Shown here: positions 25,983 through 34,184 of the stretch, piece after piece
Numbering within the stretch: position 1 is the first letter of the stretch
How the letters are laid out: every line of letters starts with the position of its first letter
Source of the DNA: an uncultured Massilia sp.
GTDB taxonomy: Bacteria > Pseudomonadota > Gammaproteobacteria > Burkholderiales > Burkholderiaceae
Assembly (NCBI GenBank): GCA_946481275.1
Contig: CAMLMV010000037.1
Location: 1-64,000, forward strand
DNA length: 64,000 nt
Direction: 5' to 3'
The notes under the pieces: generated by a model
Database searches by the model: none
Told to the model about the DNA's origin: nothing
Seen by the model: the letters and a program-made list of their open reading frames with translations, nothing else
Translations under genes and position numbers: made by a program

Positions 25983-26471
25983 TTATTGAATGGCACTCAG
26001 GCGCAGGGCCAGCGGCTGGCCGTCGGCCGCGACGAGCATCTCGGCACGGACGGAATCGCCCGCGTTTTCCGGCGTGAGCGGCACGCCCAGCGCGGCCAGG
26101 CTCGTGCGCGGCACCTCGGTGGCGACCATGCGCGGTGCGGGTTCCGCGGCGATGCGCTCGGCCGAATCCAGTGCGATGAACACGCCGTTGCCGTCGAGCG
26201 CGACGAGAGCGCCGGCGCGGCCGTCGTCCGCCGGGTGCGGTGCCCGCACCGCGAACGCCAGCACGAGTGCGCCCGCCACGAGGCTGCCGGCCAGCGCGAC
26301 CGGACGCACGGCCAGCCTGTGATACCAGCGGCGCTTCGGCGGGTGCAGTTTCGCGAACGCCTGCAGCAATTCCTTCTCGACGCCGCGCGGGGCCTCCAGC
26401 CGTCCCACTTCCGCGCGCAGGGCGTCGAACAGGGGATCGCGGTCCGTCGCCGTCGTCTTGTTTGTGTCCAT
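25983..26471 (-). CDS. Membrane-anchored anti-sigma-like protein
   Basis: This 162-residue protein has a cytoplasmic N terminus (about residues 1-55), one transmembrane segment (about 57-76, VALAGSLVAGALVLAFAV) and a periplasmic C-terminal part. That topology is what anti-sigma factors of ECF systems have. It follows the sigma gene by only 5 nt, with an AAAGGAT ribosome site before the ATG at 26471. A longer frame from 26492 would overlap the sigma gene. It lacks an obvious HXXXCXXC zinc motif, so it is not a ZAS-type anti-sigma. The role is inferred mainly from position and topology. Confidence 0.7.
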   Translation of the reverse strand: MDTNKTTATDRDPLFDALRAEVGRLEAPRGVEKELLQAFAKLHPPKRRWYHRLAVRPVALAGSLVAGALVLAFAVRAPHPADDGRAGALVALDGNGVFIALDSAERIAAEPAPRMVATEVPRTSLAALGVPLTPENAGDSVRAEMLVAADGQPLALRLSAIQ

Positions 26472-26476
26472 GATGG

Positions 26477-27037
26477 CTATCCTTTCATGCAAGCCAGGCG
26501 CTTCGCGAGCGCCGCCCGTCCGCGCGACAGGCGCGAACGCACGGTGCCGATGTCGACCTGGCAGATGTCGGCGATCTCGGCGTACGACAATTCGTGCATC
26601 TCGTACAGGATGACGGCGTCGCGGTAATGCGGCGCCAGGAGCGCCAGCGCGCGCCGTACTTCCTCGGCGGCCTCGTTATTTAGCAGGCGTCCCAGCGGAC
26701 AGGCCGCGTCGTCGGGCAGGTCGTCCTCGCCGTCGTCGTCGTCGCCCAGGACCACGTGGCGCTGGTGGGCCGTCTCGTTTTTCAGGATCAGGTTGCGCGC
26801 CACGCCGAACAGGAAGTGCTGCAACTGTCCGCGCAGCGGATCGAAGCGGAACCGATCCGTCAGCAGGCCCATGAACGTTTCCTGGACCACGTCGGCGGCC
26901 GTGTCCGCCGAGCCGCAGCGCAACAGCGCGAAGCGGTACAGCGGACCCTGGTGGCGCCGGTACAGGGCCGCGAAGGCGTCGGCGGCGCCGCTGCGCGTCT
27001 GGCGCAGCAGGTCGATGTCGTGAATGGTCGTGGTCAT
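26477..27037 (-). CDS. RNA polymerase sigma factor, ECF subfamily
   Basis: This 186-residue regulator has region 2 (about residues 20-90, FAALYRRHQGPLYRFALLRCG, DVVQETF) and region 4 (about 120-175, HYRDAVILYEMHELSYAEIADICQ in parts, followed by GTVRSRLSRGR, the DNA-binding helix). The acidic linker DDDDGEDDLPDD between them is unusual in length and charge. It is the first gene of an operon with the anti-sigma-like protein and a secreted protein, so self-regulation is likely. The downstream target promoters cannot be determined here. Confidence 0.92.
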   Translation of the reverse strand: MTTTIHDIDLLRQTRSGAADAFAALYRRHQGPLYRFALLRCGSADTAADVVQETFMGLLTDRFRFDPLRGQLQHFLFGVARNLILKNETAHQRHVVLGDDDDGEDDLPDDAACPLGRLLNNEAAEEVRRALALLAPHYRDAVILYEMHELSYAEIADICQVDIGTVRSRLSRGRAALAKRLACMKG

Positions 27038-27100
27038 GGGTCGTTTTATTTACCCATATTCCAGCGGGAGGCGGGGAAAGTTCCCGTTTTTTCGAGGATG

Positions 27101-27544
27101 TCAGTCGATCCAGTTCACGCGGTCGAACTTGCCGCGGAAGTCTTCCGGCATGGCGACGACCTGGCTTGTCTTGTAGTTGAAGAAGACGAAGCCCTGCTTG
27201 GCCATCGCGACGAGCGTTTTATCCTTGGGCCGGGTGACCCGGAAAATGATGTCGCCGCCATATTTATTGAAGTCCATGACGCCGACTTCGAACAGCAGCT
27301 GGTCGCGCGCATGCGCCTCGGCGCGGTACGTCGTCGCGAGGTCCGTGACGATGATGCCCGTGCCGTCGCCCTCCGTTTCCGAAACGCCGTATTCGAACAG
27401 GAAACGGGCCCGTGCCTCGGAGATCATCGAGATCATCGAGTCGTTGCCCAGGTGGTTGCCGGCGTTGATGTCGGTGACGCGCACCGTCAGCAAGGTCGTG
27501 TAGTAGTACTGGTCTTCGGGGAAGGTGAGTATCAGTCGTGCCAT
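27101..27544 (-). CDS. Thioesterase family protein (hotdog fold)
   Basis: This 147-residue protein has the hotdog layout of acyl-CoA thioesterases. An opening strand (YYTTLLTVRVTDINAGNHLGN) resembles the 4HBT active-site segment, where Asp and the helix after GNDSMISMISEARARF would lie. Later strands are LLFEVGVMDFNKYGGDIIF and KTLVAMAKQGFVFFNY. The N-x-G-x-H-L-x-N-D pattern supports a catalytic enzyme. It stands alone, after the sigma gene. The substrate acyl chain is unknown. Confidence 0.83.
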   Translation of the reverse strand: MARLILTFPEDQYYYTTLLTVRVTDINAGNHLGNDSMISMISEARARFLFEYGVSETEGDGTGIIVTDLATTYRAEAHARDQLLFEVGVMDFNKYGGDIIFRVTRPKDKTLVAMAKQGFVFFNYKTSQVVAMPEDFRGKFDRVNWID

Positions 27545-27599
27545 GTGTGCATATTACCCGGTTCGGGTAGCGTGTCCGGTTGAAGAAATTCGACGAGCG

Positions 27600-28901
27600 T
27601 CAACGCGTCAAACGGTAGATCAGCAATGCCGCGCGCACGGCACCCCGTTCGATCGAGCCCACATCGAGGTCTTCGTTCGGCGAGTGGGCGCCGTTGCCGC
27701 TCGCGCCGAGGCCGTCGAGGCTGTCGACGAGCGGCGCCACGAACTGGATGTCGCCCGCGCCGCGCGCTTCCGCCGGCAGCGCGCCGATCGTGCCGAGGCC
27801 GGCATCCTGGCTGGCGCGCGAATACAGGTCGAGCAGTTTCAGGTTGCCGGGTGTGACCGCCATCGGCGGATAGGAATCGTGGAATGCGATGGTGGCGCTG
27901 GTGCCGGGCAGGTTCTGCGCGACGATGGCGCGCATGCGCGCCTGGGCGCGGTCGCGTTGCGGGTAGTCCAGGTAGCGCAGGTCGGCCTTCACGGTGGCCG
28001 TGTTGGCGATCACGTTCGTCTTGCCGAACGCGGTGCCGCGCGACTTGGCGTCGTCGAACGCGACCTCGGTGCCGCCCAGGATCAAGCCCGGGTTGAACGT
28101 GAGGCCCGGTTCGATCACCTGCTGGCGGAAGGCGTCCAGGATGCGCGCCGTCTCGTACACGGCGCCGTAGCCGTTGGCGCCGAACACGGCCATCGAATGG
28201 CCCTGGCGCGCCTTGACGTCCAGCTCCCACGTCGCCGTCGCGCGCCGGCCCACGGTGGCGGTCGCTTGGCCATTTCTGTCGGGGATGCTGCCCTCGAAGC
28301 TGAGGGCGACGTCGCTGCGCTTGGCCAGCTCCGCCATGTCGCCGCGCGACACGCTTTTCGGATTCCCCGCTTCTTCCTCGTCGCCCGTGAACATGACGGC
28401 GATGCGCGTGCCGTCGAGGGCGCCCACGCGGTGCAGCGCGCGCAAGGCTTCGATGACGATCACGTCGCCGCCCTTCATGTCGGAGACGCCCTGGCCGCGG
28501 ACTTTATCGCCGTCGCGCTTCCACATGGGGACGTCGGAACCGGGCTCGAACACGGTGTCGAGATGGCCGAGTAGCAGCAGGCGCTTGCCGCGGTTGCCGT
28601 CGCGCGTCGCGACGAGATGGCCCGCGCGGCGCATCTCGGGCGGCAGCTCGATCCAGCGCGTCGTAAAACCGAGCTCGTCGAACTGCTTGCGGAACAGGGC
28701 GCCCACGTCGCGCACGCCGCGGGTATTCATCGTGCCGCTGTTGATGAGGACGCTCTGCTCGAGCAGGGCAAGGGCTTGCGGCGCATGCGCCTTGATCTCC
28801 GCGACGATCTTCTGCTCGGTCGGATCGAGCCCGTCGGCCCGCGCCGCCTGTACGTACGCCAGTGTTGCCAGCGCCAGCAGCGCCCCGGTCATCTTGCGCA
28901 T
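27600..28901 (-). CDS. M20 family metallopeptidase (glutamate carboxypeptidase-like)
   Basis: This 433-residue secreted enzyme has a signal peptide (MRKMTGALLALATLAYVQAARA). Metal-binding and catalytic motifs of the M20 family are seen: GHLDTVFEP (His and Asp), QGVSDMKGGD, the TGDEEEAGNPKS glutamates, and a late GAHSPNEDLD His. Such enzymes hydrolyse C-terminal glutamyl or other amide bonds in the periplasm. The longer open frame to 29297 covers antisense of the next gene; the ATG at 28901 is the only one followed directly by a signal peptide. The exact substrate is unknown. Confidence 0.9.
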   Translation of the reverse strand: MRKMTGALLALATLAYVQAARADGLDPTEQKIVAEIKAHAPQALALLEQSVLINSGTMNTRGVRDVGALFRKQFDELGFTTRWIELPPEMRRAGHLVATRDGNRGKRLLLLGHLDTVFEPGSDVPMWKRDGDKVRGQGVSDMKGGDVIVIEALRALHRVGALDGTRIAVMFTGDEEEAGNPKSVSRGDMAELAKRSDVALSFEGSIPDRNGQATATVGRRATATWELDVKARQGHSMAVFGANGYGAVYETARILDAFRQQVIEPGLTFNPGLILGGTEVAFDDAKSRGTAFGKTNVIANTATVKADLRYLDYPQRDRAQARMRAIVAQNLPGTSATIAFHDSYPPMAVTPGNLKLLDLYSRASQDAGLGTIGALPAEARGAGDIQFVAPLVDSLDGLGASGNGAHSPNEDLDVGSIERGAVRAALLIYRLTR

Positions 28902-28939
28902 CGTTATCTTTCTCAAAACAATGATGCGCAACTGTACAC

Positions 28940-29227
28940 CTAGGGGGACCGCTTGCGCATCTTTTTCACGATGCCGTCGCGGCCCACCAGCAGTACCAGT
29001 TCCGTATGTCCGCTCGCCGCCGGGGCGGTGTAGAGCCATGCTTCCATGCCGGAATCGAAGACGACCGTCTTCGTGGGGCCGAACGCGGCCAGCAGCTCGG
29101 CGCGCGTCGTGCTGCCGGGGACGACGAGCTGGTCGAAGCGGGACTCGGCCACGCTCGTGCCGGGCTCGGGTGCGCGGGTGGCGCAGCCGGACAACAAGAT
29201 CGCCACCACCAGGATTCGCAGTGTCAT
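28940..29227 (-). CDS. Small SmpA/OmlA-like lipoprotein
   Basis: This 95-residue protein has a lipoprotein signal (MTLRILVVAILLSGC). Its mature part (LVVPGSTTRAELLAAFGPT, GMEAWLYTAP, GRDGIVKKMRKR) matches the pattern of SmpA/OmlA (BamE-like) proteins: a helix after GSTT, followed by strands. It starts 4 nt inside the end of the preceding gene (ATGA overlap at 29224-29227), so it is translationally coupled to it. The main bamE gene is probably elsewhere. The family call rests on pattern only. Confidence 0.75.
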   Translation of the reverse strand: MTLRILVVAILLSGCATRAPEPGTSVAESRFDQLVVPGSTTRAELLAAFGPTKTVVFDSGMEAWLYTAPAASGHTELVLLVGRDGIVKKMRKRSP

Positions 29228-30048
29228 GGCGCGTCCTCCATGTACTCGAAGGTGACGAGCGTATCGTCCGGCCAGCTGCGGTCCCAGATCGGCGCATAGT
29301 ACGTGCGGTCGAGCAGCACCTGGCAGTCGCAGAACGGCAGCATGTCGCGCGTCTGCTCGCCGCCCGCGTACAGGAAGCGGAACGGCAGGACTTCCGTGCG
29401 GTCGCCCGCGCGCAGGGTCACGGCAAACACGGGACGCTCGTTGAAGAAGAGGAAATTGCCGTCGGGGCTGTTGCACACCTGTTCCGGGCTCGTGAGGGCG
29501 TTCGAGATCCAGCCGAACAGCGGCGAGCTGTTCGATACGAGCCCGGCTTCCATGCCGACAAGACATTCCAGACGCAAGTCCCCGAGCCGGCGCGTGCCGG
29601 GCGGCAGGCCGGGCGTCATCACTTGCGCACGCCACGTCATGCTCGTCGTCTTGCGGTTGGCGACGACGGCCGCGTCTTCCTTCAGCGCCTGGTCGTTGCG
29701 CGGCAGCGTAAAACTGTTGTCCGACGCGACAGGGACCGGCACGGCGATGTGGTCGCCGATGACGCGCAAGGTGATGCCATGCATGTCCACGGTCGGCGAG
29801 CGGGGCAGCAGGCGGAAGCGCAGCGTGGCCTGCGGCGCCAGCGCATGCTCGCGCTGGAACCGCTCCATGCCGCGGATCATTTTGCGGTAGGACTTGTCGA
29901 CGGGATCGCGCGTGTAGGTAACCGTGACCGTCTGAATACCCTGGTCGTCGGGCGCCGCCTGGGCGTGCGCCGGCGCCGCTGCAAGGACGTCCCACAGCGC
30001 ACCCAGCAGCGCCGACAACACCCACGCGGCGGCCCGGCGCATGGTCAC
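29224..30048 (-). CDS. Secreted protein of unknown function
   Basis: This 274-residue protein has a signal peptide (RRAAAWVLSALLGALWDVLAAAPAHA). The mature part holds several predicted strands (TVTVTYTRDPVDKSY, LRFRLLPRSPTVDMHG) and a Cys cluster (PFCDCQ near the C terminus, plus LECLV and QVCNS) that may form disulfides. I do not recognise a family. The start is a GTG at 30048 that overlaps the upstream stop by 4 nt (GTGA), or an ATG at 30042. It sits between a Tat-exported M15-like gene and a small lipoprotein gene with overlaps at both ends, so the three act as one operon. Confidence 0.78.
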   Translation of the reverse strand: MTMRRAAAWVLSALLGALWDVLAAAPAHAQAAPDDQGIQTVTVTYTRDPVDKSYRKMIRGMERFQREHALAPQATLRFRLLPRSPTVDMHGITLRVIGDHIAVPVPVASDNSFTLPRNDQALKEDAAVVANRKTTSMTWRAQVMTPGLPPGTRRLGDLRLECLVGMEAGLVSNSSPLFGWISNALTSPEQVCNSPDGNFLFFNERPVFAVTLRAGDRTEVLPFRFLYAGGEQTRDMLPFCDCQVLLDRTYYAPIWDRSWPDDTLVTFEYMEDAP

Positions 30049-30608
30049 CAGTACCGCACGCGGCCGACGTCCATGTGCACGAACTGCGAGTCGGGGTAAT
30101 AGCCGACCCCGCCCGCCTTCTGCGCCATCGCGATCTTGTGCAGCTTGGCCAGGTCCTGGCCGGGAATGCGCACGTCGATGGCCTTGCCTTCCATGTGCAG
30201 GCTGTGCTTGGCCACGCCGCCCGTCTTTTCGTGCAGCATCTCGTTCGTTTCCGGCGAGCGATAACCCGAGATCACGTGCACCGTCGGGTGACTGCCGTAC
30301 TGGGCGCTGATGCGGTCCAGCAAGACGAGCAGCTTCGGATCGATGGCCGAGATCTTGTTGTTGCGGTGGTCGCGCAGCAGTTTGTTGATGTCCTGCATGG
30401 CCTCGGGGATGAATTCACCCTCGGCCCAGAAAATGGTGCGCAGGCTTTCGCCCGTATGCGTGTTGTACAGGCGCACGATGCGCTCGTTCGGCGCGACAGG
30501 GGTGACAGGCGCATCCGGCAGGGTCTTGGCGCTGGTCCGGATGGCGGGTGCACCGAGCACCGATGCGAGGACGGCGGAACTTTTGAGGAAAGAGCGTCGT
30601 TGATTCAT
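30045..30608 (-). CDS. DUF882/YcbK family protein (M15-like peptidase fold), Tat-exported
   Basis: This 187-residue protein begins with a twin-arginine signal (MNQRRSFLKSSAVLAS). The mature part has the DUF882/M15 fold: VISGYRSPETNEML, SLHMEGKAIDVRI and VGYYPDSQFVHMDVGRVRYW, with the His/Asp/His zinc pattern intact. Relatives act on peptidoglycan or related peptides in the periplasm. The ATG at 30608 has AAGGAGA just upstream. Its stop overlaps the GTG start of the next gene. Enzyme activity is likely from the motifs, but substrate is unproven. Confidence 0.9.
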   Translation of the reverse strand: MNQRRSFLKSSAVLASVLGAPAIRTSAKTLPDAPVTPVAPNERIVRLYNTHTGESLRTIFWAEGEFIPEAMQDINKLLRDHRNNKISAIDPKLLVLLDRISAQYGSHPTVHVISGYRSPETNEMLHEKTGGVAKHSLHMEGKAIDVRIPGQDLAKLHKIAMAQKAGGVGYYPDSQFVHMDVGRVRYW

Positions 30609-30765
30609 GAGCTTCTCCTTGCTGATTGCCAGCCTCAATGATACGCCCCATGCATGATTCTTGCAGCGGACCGTGCCCGGACTGTTTGTCAGTCCAGGCC
30701 GACAAGCCTGGCAATATTTCTTGGCTTAGAATGAGCGCGGCAGTCCATCCCATCAGGAGACCCGC

Positions 30766-33525
30766 ATGCGTTTCGCCTTCGTTTCGTCGTTCGTCTTGAT
30801 GTCTGCCCTGGCCGCGCCGGCGCCGGCACGCGATGCCGCCATCGACATCCCCATTCCCGATATTCCGTACACGAAATTTGTTCTGAAGAACGGCCTGACG
30901 GTGATCGTGCACGAAGACCACAAGGCGCCCGTCGTGGCCGTCAACACGTGGTACCACGTGGGTTCGAAGAACGAAAAGCCCGGCAAGACGGGTTTCGCGC
31001 ACCTGTTCGAGCACCTGATGTTTTCCGGCAGCGCCAATTTTAATAAGACATTCCTGTCGGCACTGGAGGGGATCGGCGCCACCGACCTGAACGGCACGAC
31101 GAACAAGGACCGCACGAATTACTTCGAGACGGTGCCGACCTCGATGCTCGACTACGCGCTGTTCGCCGAGAGCGACCGCATGGGCCATTTGCTGGGTGTA
31201 CTGGATCAGAAGAAACTCGACCTGCAGCGGGGCGTCGTCCAGAACGAGAAGCGGCAACGCGAGAACCAGCCGTACGGCATCGTCGAGCAGATCGTCACGG
31301 AGAACACGTGGCCGGCCAATCACCCGTATTCGTGGACCGTGATCGGGGCGATGGCCGATCTCGACGCGGCGTCGATGACGGACGTCACCGACTGGTTCAA
31401 GGGCCACTACGGCCCGAACAATGTCGTGCTCGTGCTGGCCGGCGACATCACGCCGCAGCAGGCGCGCGAAAAAGTCGAAAAATACTACGGAGATATTCCT
31501 CCCGGCCCACCGCAAGCCCATCAACAGGCCTGGGTCGCGAAGCGCAGCGGCACGCACCGGAGCCAGGTGCAAGACCGCGTCCCGCAGGCGCGCATCTACC
31601 GCCTGTGGAACGTGCCCGGCGCCGACACGCCGGAAGAGCCGCTGCTCGACCTCGCCGCGCAGGTCCTGGGCGGCGGCAAGACGTCGCGGCTGTACCAGCG
31701 GCTCGTCGTGAAGGAACAGCTGGCCACGTCGGTCGGCACCGGCAACGATTCGAACGAGATCGCGGGCCAGTTCGGCATCAACCTGACGGCAAGGCCGGGC
31801 GCGCCGGCAAGCGACGTCACGCGCATGGAAACGCTGGCCGACGAGGAATTGCGTGCGCTGATGACATCCGGCCCGACAGCGGCCGAGCTGCGTCTCGCGC
31901 AGACGACGATCCTTGCGCAGCACGCGCGCGCCGTCGAGCGCGTGGGCGGCTTCGGCGGCAAGAGCGACGTGCTGGCCCGCTGCGCCACGTACACGGGCAA
32001 TCCGGACTGCTACAAGGTCTACCTGCAGCGCATCAAGGACGCGACGCCGGCCGCGGTGCGCAAGGCCATGCAGGACTGGCTGGCCGACGGCGACTACGTG
32101 CTGGAAGTCGATCCCTTCCCGACGGGGCTCGCGGCAGGGGCATCCACGGTGGACCGCAGCAAGGGGCCGCCGGCAGGCCATCCGGAAGCCTTGAGGCTGC
32201 CGTCCATGCAGAAGACGACGCTGTCCAATGGCATGCAGGTCGTGCTGGCCGAGCGCCATGGCGCGCCCGTGATCAATCTGTCTCTGATGTTGAATGGCGG
32301 GTTCGCGTCGGATTCGCAGGCCTTTCCGGGCTTGGCAAGCCTGACGCTGCGCATGCTGGAAGAGGGAACCACGTCGCGCAGCGCCTTGCAGATCAGCCGC
32401 GAACTGGAAGCGCTGGGTGCGTCGTTCGGCACGTCGATCAACCTGGACGGCGCATTCGTCAACATGAACGTGCTCAAGCCGACCCTGGCGCGGGCGCTGG
32501 GGCTGTACGCCGACCTCACGCTGCGCCCGGCCTTTCCGCAGCCGGACTTCGAGCGCGTGCGCAAGACGCGGCTCGCTGCGATCCAGCGCGAGCAGACGGT
32601 CCCGCGCCTGATGGCCTTGCGCGTGCTGCCGCCGCTGCTGTACGGCCCCGGCCACCCGTATTCCCTGCCGCTGACGGGTACCGGCACGGAAGCCGCGGTC
32701 GCGCGCATGACGCGTGCCGATCTCGTGGGCTATCACGCCGCGTGGTTCAAGCCGAACAACGCGACCCTGCTCGTCGTGGGCGACACGACCCTGGCCGAAC
32801 TGACGCCGCTGCTGGAACGCGCGTTCGGCGCGTGGAAGGCCGGCACCCTGCCTGCGCATGAGGTGACCAAGGTCGACCAGCCGGCCGGCACGACGATCTA
32901 CCTCATCGACCGGCCCGGCGCGCTGCAGAGCAATATCGTGGGCGCCCAGCTGGCACCGCCGCGCAACACGCCGGATGCCGTGGCGCTGAACCTGCTCAAC
33001 GACGTGTTCGGCGGCACATTCAGTTCGCGCCTGAACATGGATCTGCGGGAGGACAAACACTGGTCGTACGGCGTCGGCTCGTCGCTCGTCGCGGCGCGCG
33101 GGCAGCGCATCTTCTACAGCGATTCGCCCGTCCAGACGGACAAGACGGCCGACGCGCTGCGCGAGCTGGCGCGCCAGTACGCCGAACTGGGCAACGCACG
33201 CCCCGTAACGCCGCGCGAACTGCAGGATGCGCAGGCCAACGAGACGCTGGGCCTGCCCGGTTCGTTCGAGACGGTCGGCCAGCTCAGCAACGCCTACGCG
33301 ACGATCCTGCAATATGGCTTGCCCGAGGATTACTACAACACGTACACGGCGACGGCGCTGGCCGTCACGCCCGCGCAACTGAACGCGCTGGCCGCGCGCG
33401 TCGTGCTGCCGCGGCAGCCCGTGTGGATCGTCGTCGGCGACATGAGCAGGATCGAGGCGCCGATCCGCGCGCTGAACCTGGGTGAGGTGCGCCGGATCGA
33501 CGTCGAGGGCAAGGCCCTGCAATGA
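30766..33525 (+). CDS. M16 family zinc peptidase (pitrilysin/insulinase-like, two-domain)
   Basis: This 919-residue secreted enzyme has a signal peptide (MRFAFVSSFVLMSALAAPAPA). The N-terminal half has the inverted zinc motif H79-LF-E82-H83 and the downstream Glu161 in VVQNEKRQRE. The C-terminal half (from about residue 470, LSNGMQVVLAERHGAPV) is a second, related M16 domain without that motif, as is normal in the family. Such peptidases degrade small peptides inside a clamshell chamber. The ATG at 30766 is preceded by an AGGAGA site. The stop overlaps the next start by 4 nt. Length is normal. Confidence 0.93.
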   Translation: MRFAFVSSFVLMSALAAPAPARDAAIDIPIPDIPYTKFVLKNGLTVIVHEDHKAPVVAVNTWYHVGSKNEKPGKTGFAHLFEHLMFSGSANFNKTFLSALEGIGATDLNGTTNKDRTNYFETVPTSMLDYALFAESDRMGHLLGVLDQKKLDLQRGVVQNEKRQRENQPYGIVEQIVTENTWPANHPYSWTVIGAMADLDAASMTDVTDWFKGHYGPNNVVLVLAGDITPQQAREKVEKYYGDIPPGPPQAHQQAWVAKRSGTHRSQVQDRVPQARIYRLWNVPGADTPEEPLLDLAAQVLGGGKTSRLYQRLVVKEQLATSVGTGNDSNEIAGQFGINLTARPGAPASDVTRMETLADEELRALMTSGPTAAELRLAQTTILAQHARAVERVGGFGGKSDVLARCATYTGNPDCYKVYLQRIKDATPAAVRKAMQDWLADGDYVLEVDPFPTGLAAGASTVDRSKGPPAGHPEALRLPSMQKTTLSNGMQVVLAERHGAPVINLSLMLNGGFASDSQAFPGLASLTLRMLEEGTTSRSALQISRELEALGASFGTSINLDGAFVNMNVLKPTLARALGLYADLTLRPAFPQPDFERVRKTRLAAIQREQTVPRLMALRVLPPLLYGPGHPYSLPLTGTGTEAAVARMTRADLVGYHAAWFKPNNATLLVVGDTTLAELTPLLERAFGAWKAGTLPAHEVTKVDQPAGTTIYLIDRPGALQSNIVGAQLAPPRNTPDAVALNLLNDVFGGTFSSRLNMDLREDKHWSYGVGSSLVAARGQRIFYSDSPVQTDKTADALRELARQYAELGNARPVTPRELQDAQANETLGLPGSFETVGQLSNAYATILQYGLPEDYYNTYTATALAVTPAQLNALAARVVLPRQPVWIVVGDMSRIEAPIRALNLGEVRRIDVEGKALQ

Positions 33526-34184
33526 CATTTGCCGACGAGGTGGCCGATGTGCTGGCCCCGCTGGCCGATCCGGCGCGGGCCGTCGGCATGCGGGCCTACA
33601 TGCTGGACCAGTTCGCGTTCCTGGGCCTGCCGGCGCCCGTGCGCCGCGCGGCGGTGAAGCCGCTCGTCGCGCGGCCGTGGGCGTCGCCGGACGCCTTGCT
33701 GGAGGCGGCCGGCCGGCTGTGGCAGCGGCCCGAGCGCGAATACCGCTACACGGCGATCGACCTGCTCGCGCGGCACCGCCGGCTGCTGTCGCCCGAACAC
33801 GTGGCGGACCTGCGCGCGCTGCTGGAGACGGACCCGTGGTGGGACACGGTGGATGGCCTCACGAGCGTGCTCGGCGAGGTCCTGTTCGCCACGCAGGGAC
33901 AGTCCATCATGGACGACTGGATTGCCGACGCCAGCTTCTGGGTGCGCCGCGCCGCGATGCTGCACCAGCTGGGCTGGCGCCTGGAGACGGACCGCGACCG
34001 CCTGTTCGGCTACGCGACGGCACTCGCCCCCGAGACGGAATTCTTCATCCGCAAGGCGATCGGCTGGGCGCTGCGCGATTACGCGCGCTGGGATGGCGCC
34101 GCGGTGCGCGCGTTCGTGGCGGCGCACGAGGACAAGCTGTCGCCGCTGTCCCGGCGCGAGGCATTGAAGCACATGCAGGCCTAG
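33522..34184 (+). CDS. DNA alkylation repair protein (AlkD-like)
   Basis: This 220-residue protein is built of HEAT-like helix pairs, as in the DNA glycosylase AlkD, which removes alkylated bases. Key residues are present: Trp106-Trp107 in TDPWWDTVDGL, Asp111, and Trp182 in IRKAIGWALRDY, matching AlkD's catalytic Trp/Asp/Trp. Its ATG overlaps the M16 peptidase stop by 4 nt, an odd but clear coupling of unrelated functions. The TAG stop shares the four bases CTAG with the convergent M1 peptidase gene. Enzyme identity is likely; activity is not tested here. Confidence 0.88.
   Translation: MTFADEVADVLAPLADPARAVGMRAYMLDQFAFLGLPAPVRRAAVKPLVARPWASPDALLEAAGRLWQRPEREYRYTAIDLLARHRRLLSPEHVADLRALLETDPWWDTVDGLTSVLGEVLFATQGQSIMDDWIADASFWVRRAAMLHQLGWRLETDRDRLFGYATALAPETEFFIRKAIGWALRDYARWDGAAVRAFVAAHEDKLSPLSRREALKHMQA

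Noticed and set aside
30415..33528. 1037-codon open frame antisense to the M16 peptidase
   Set aside because: The composition is Arg/His/Gln-rich, as in GC-rich shadow frames, and the plus frame has a clear M16 motif and signal peptide.
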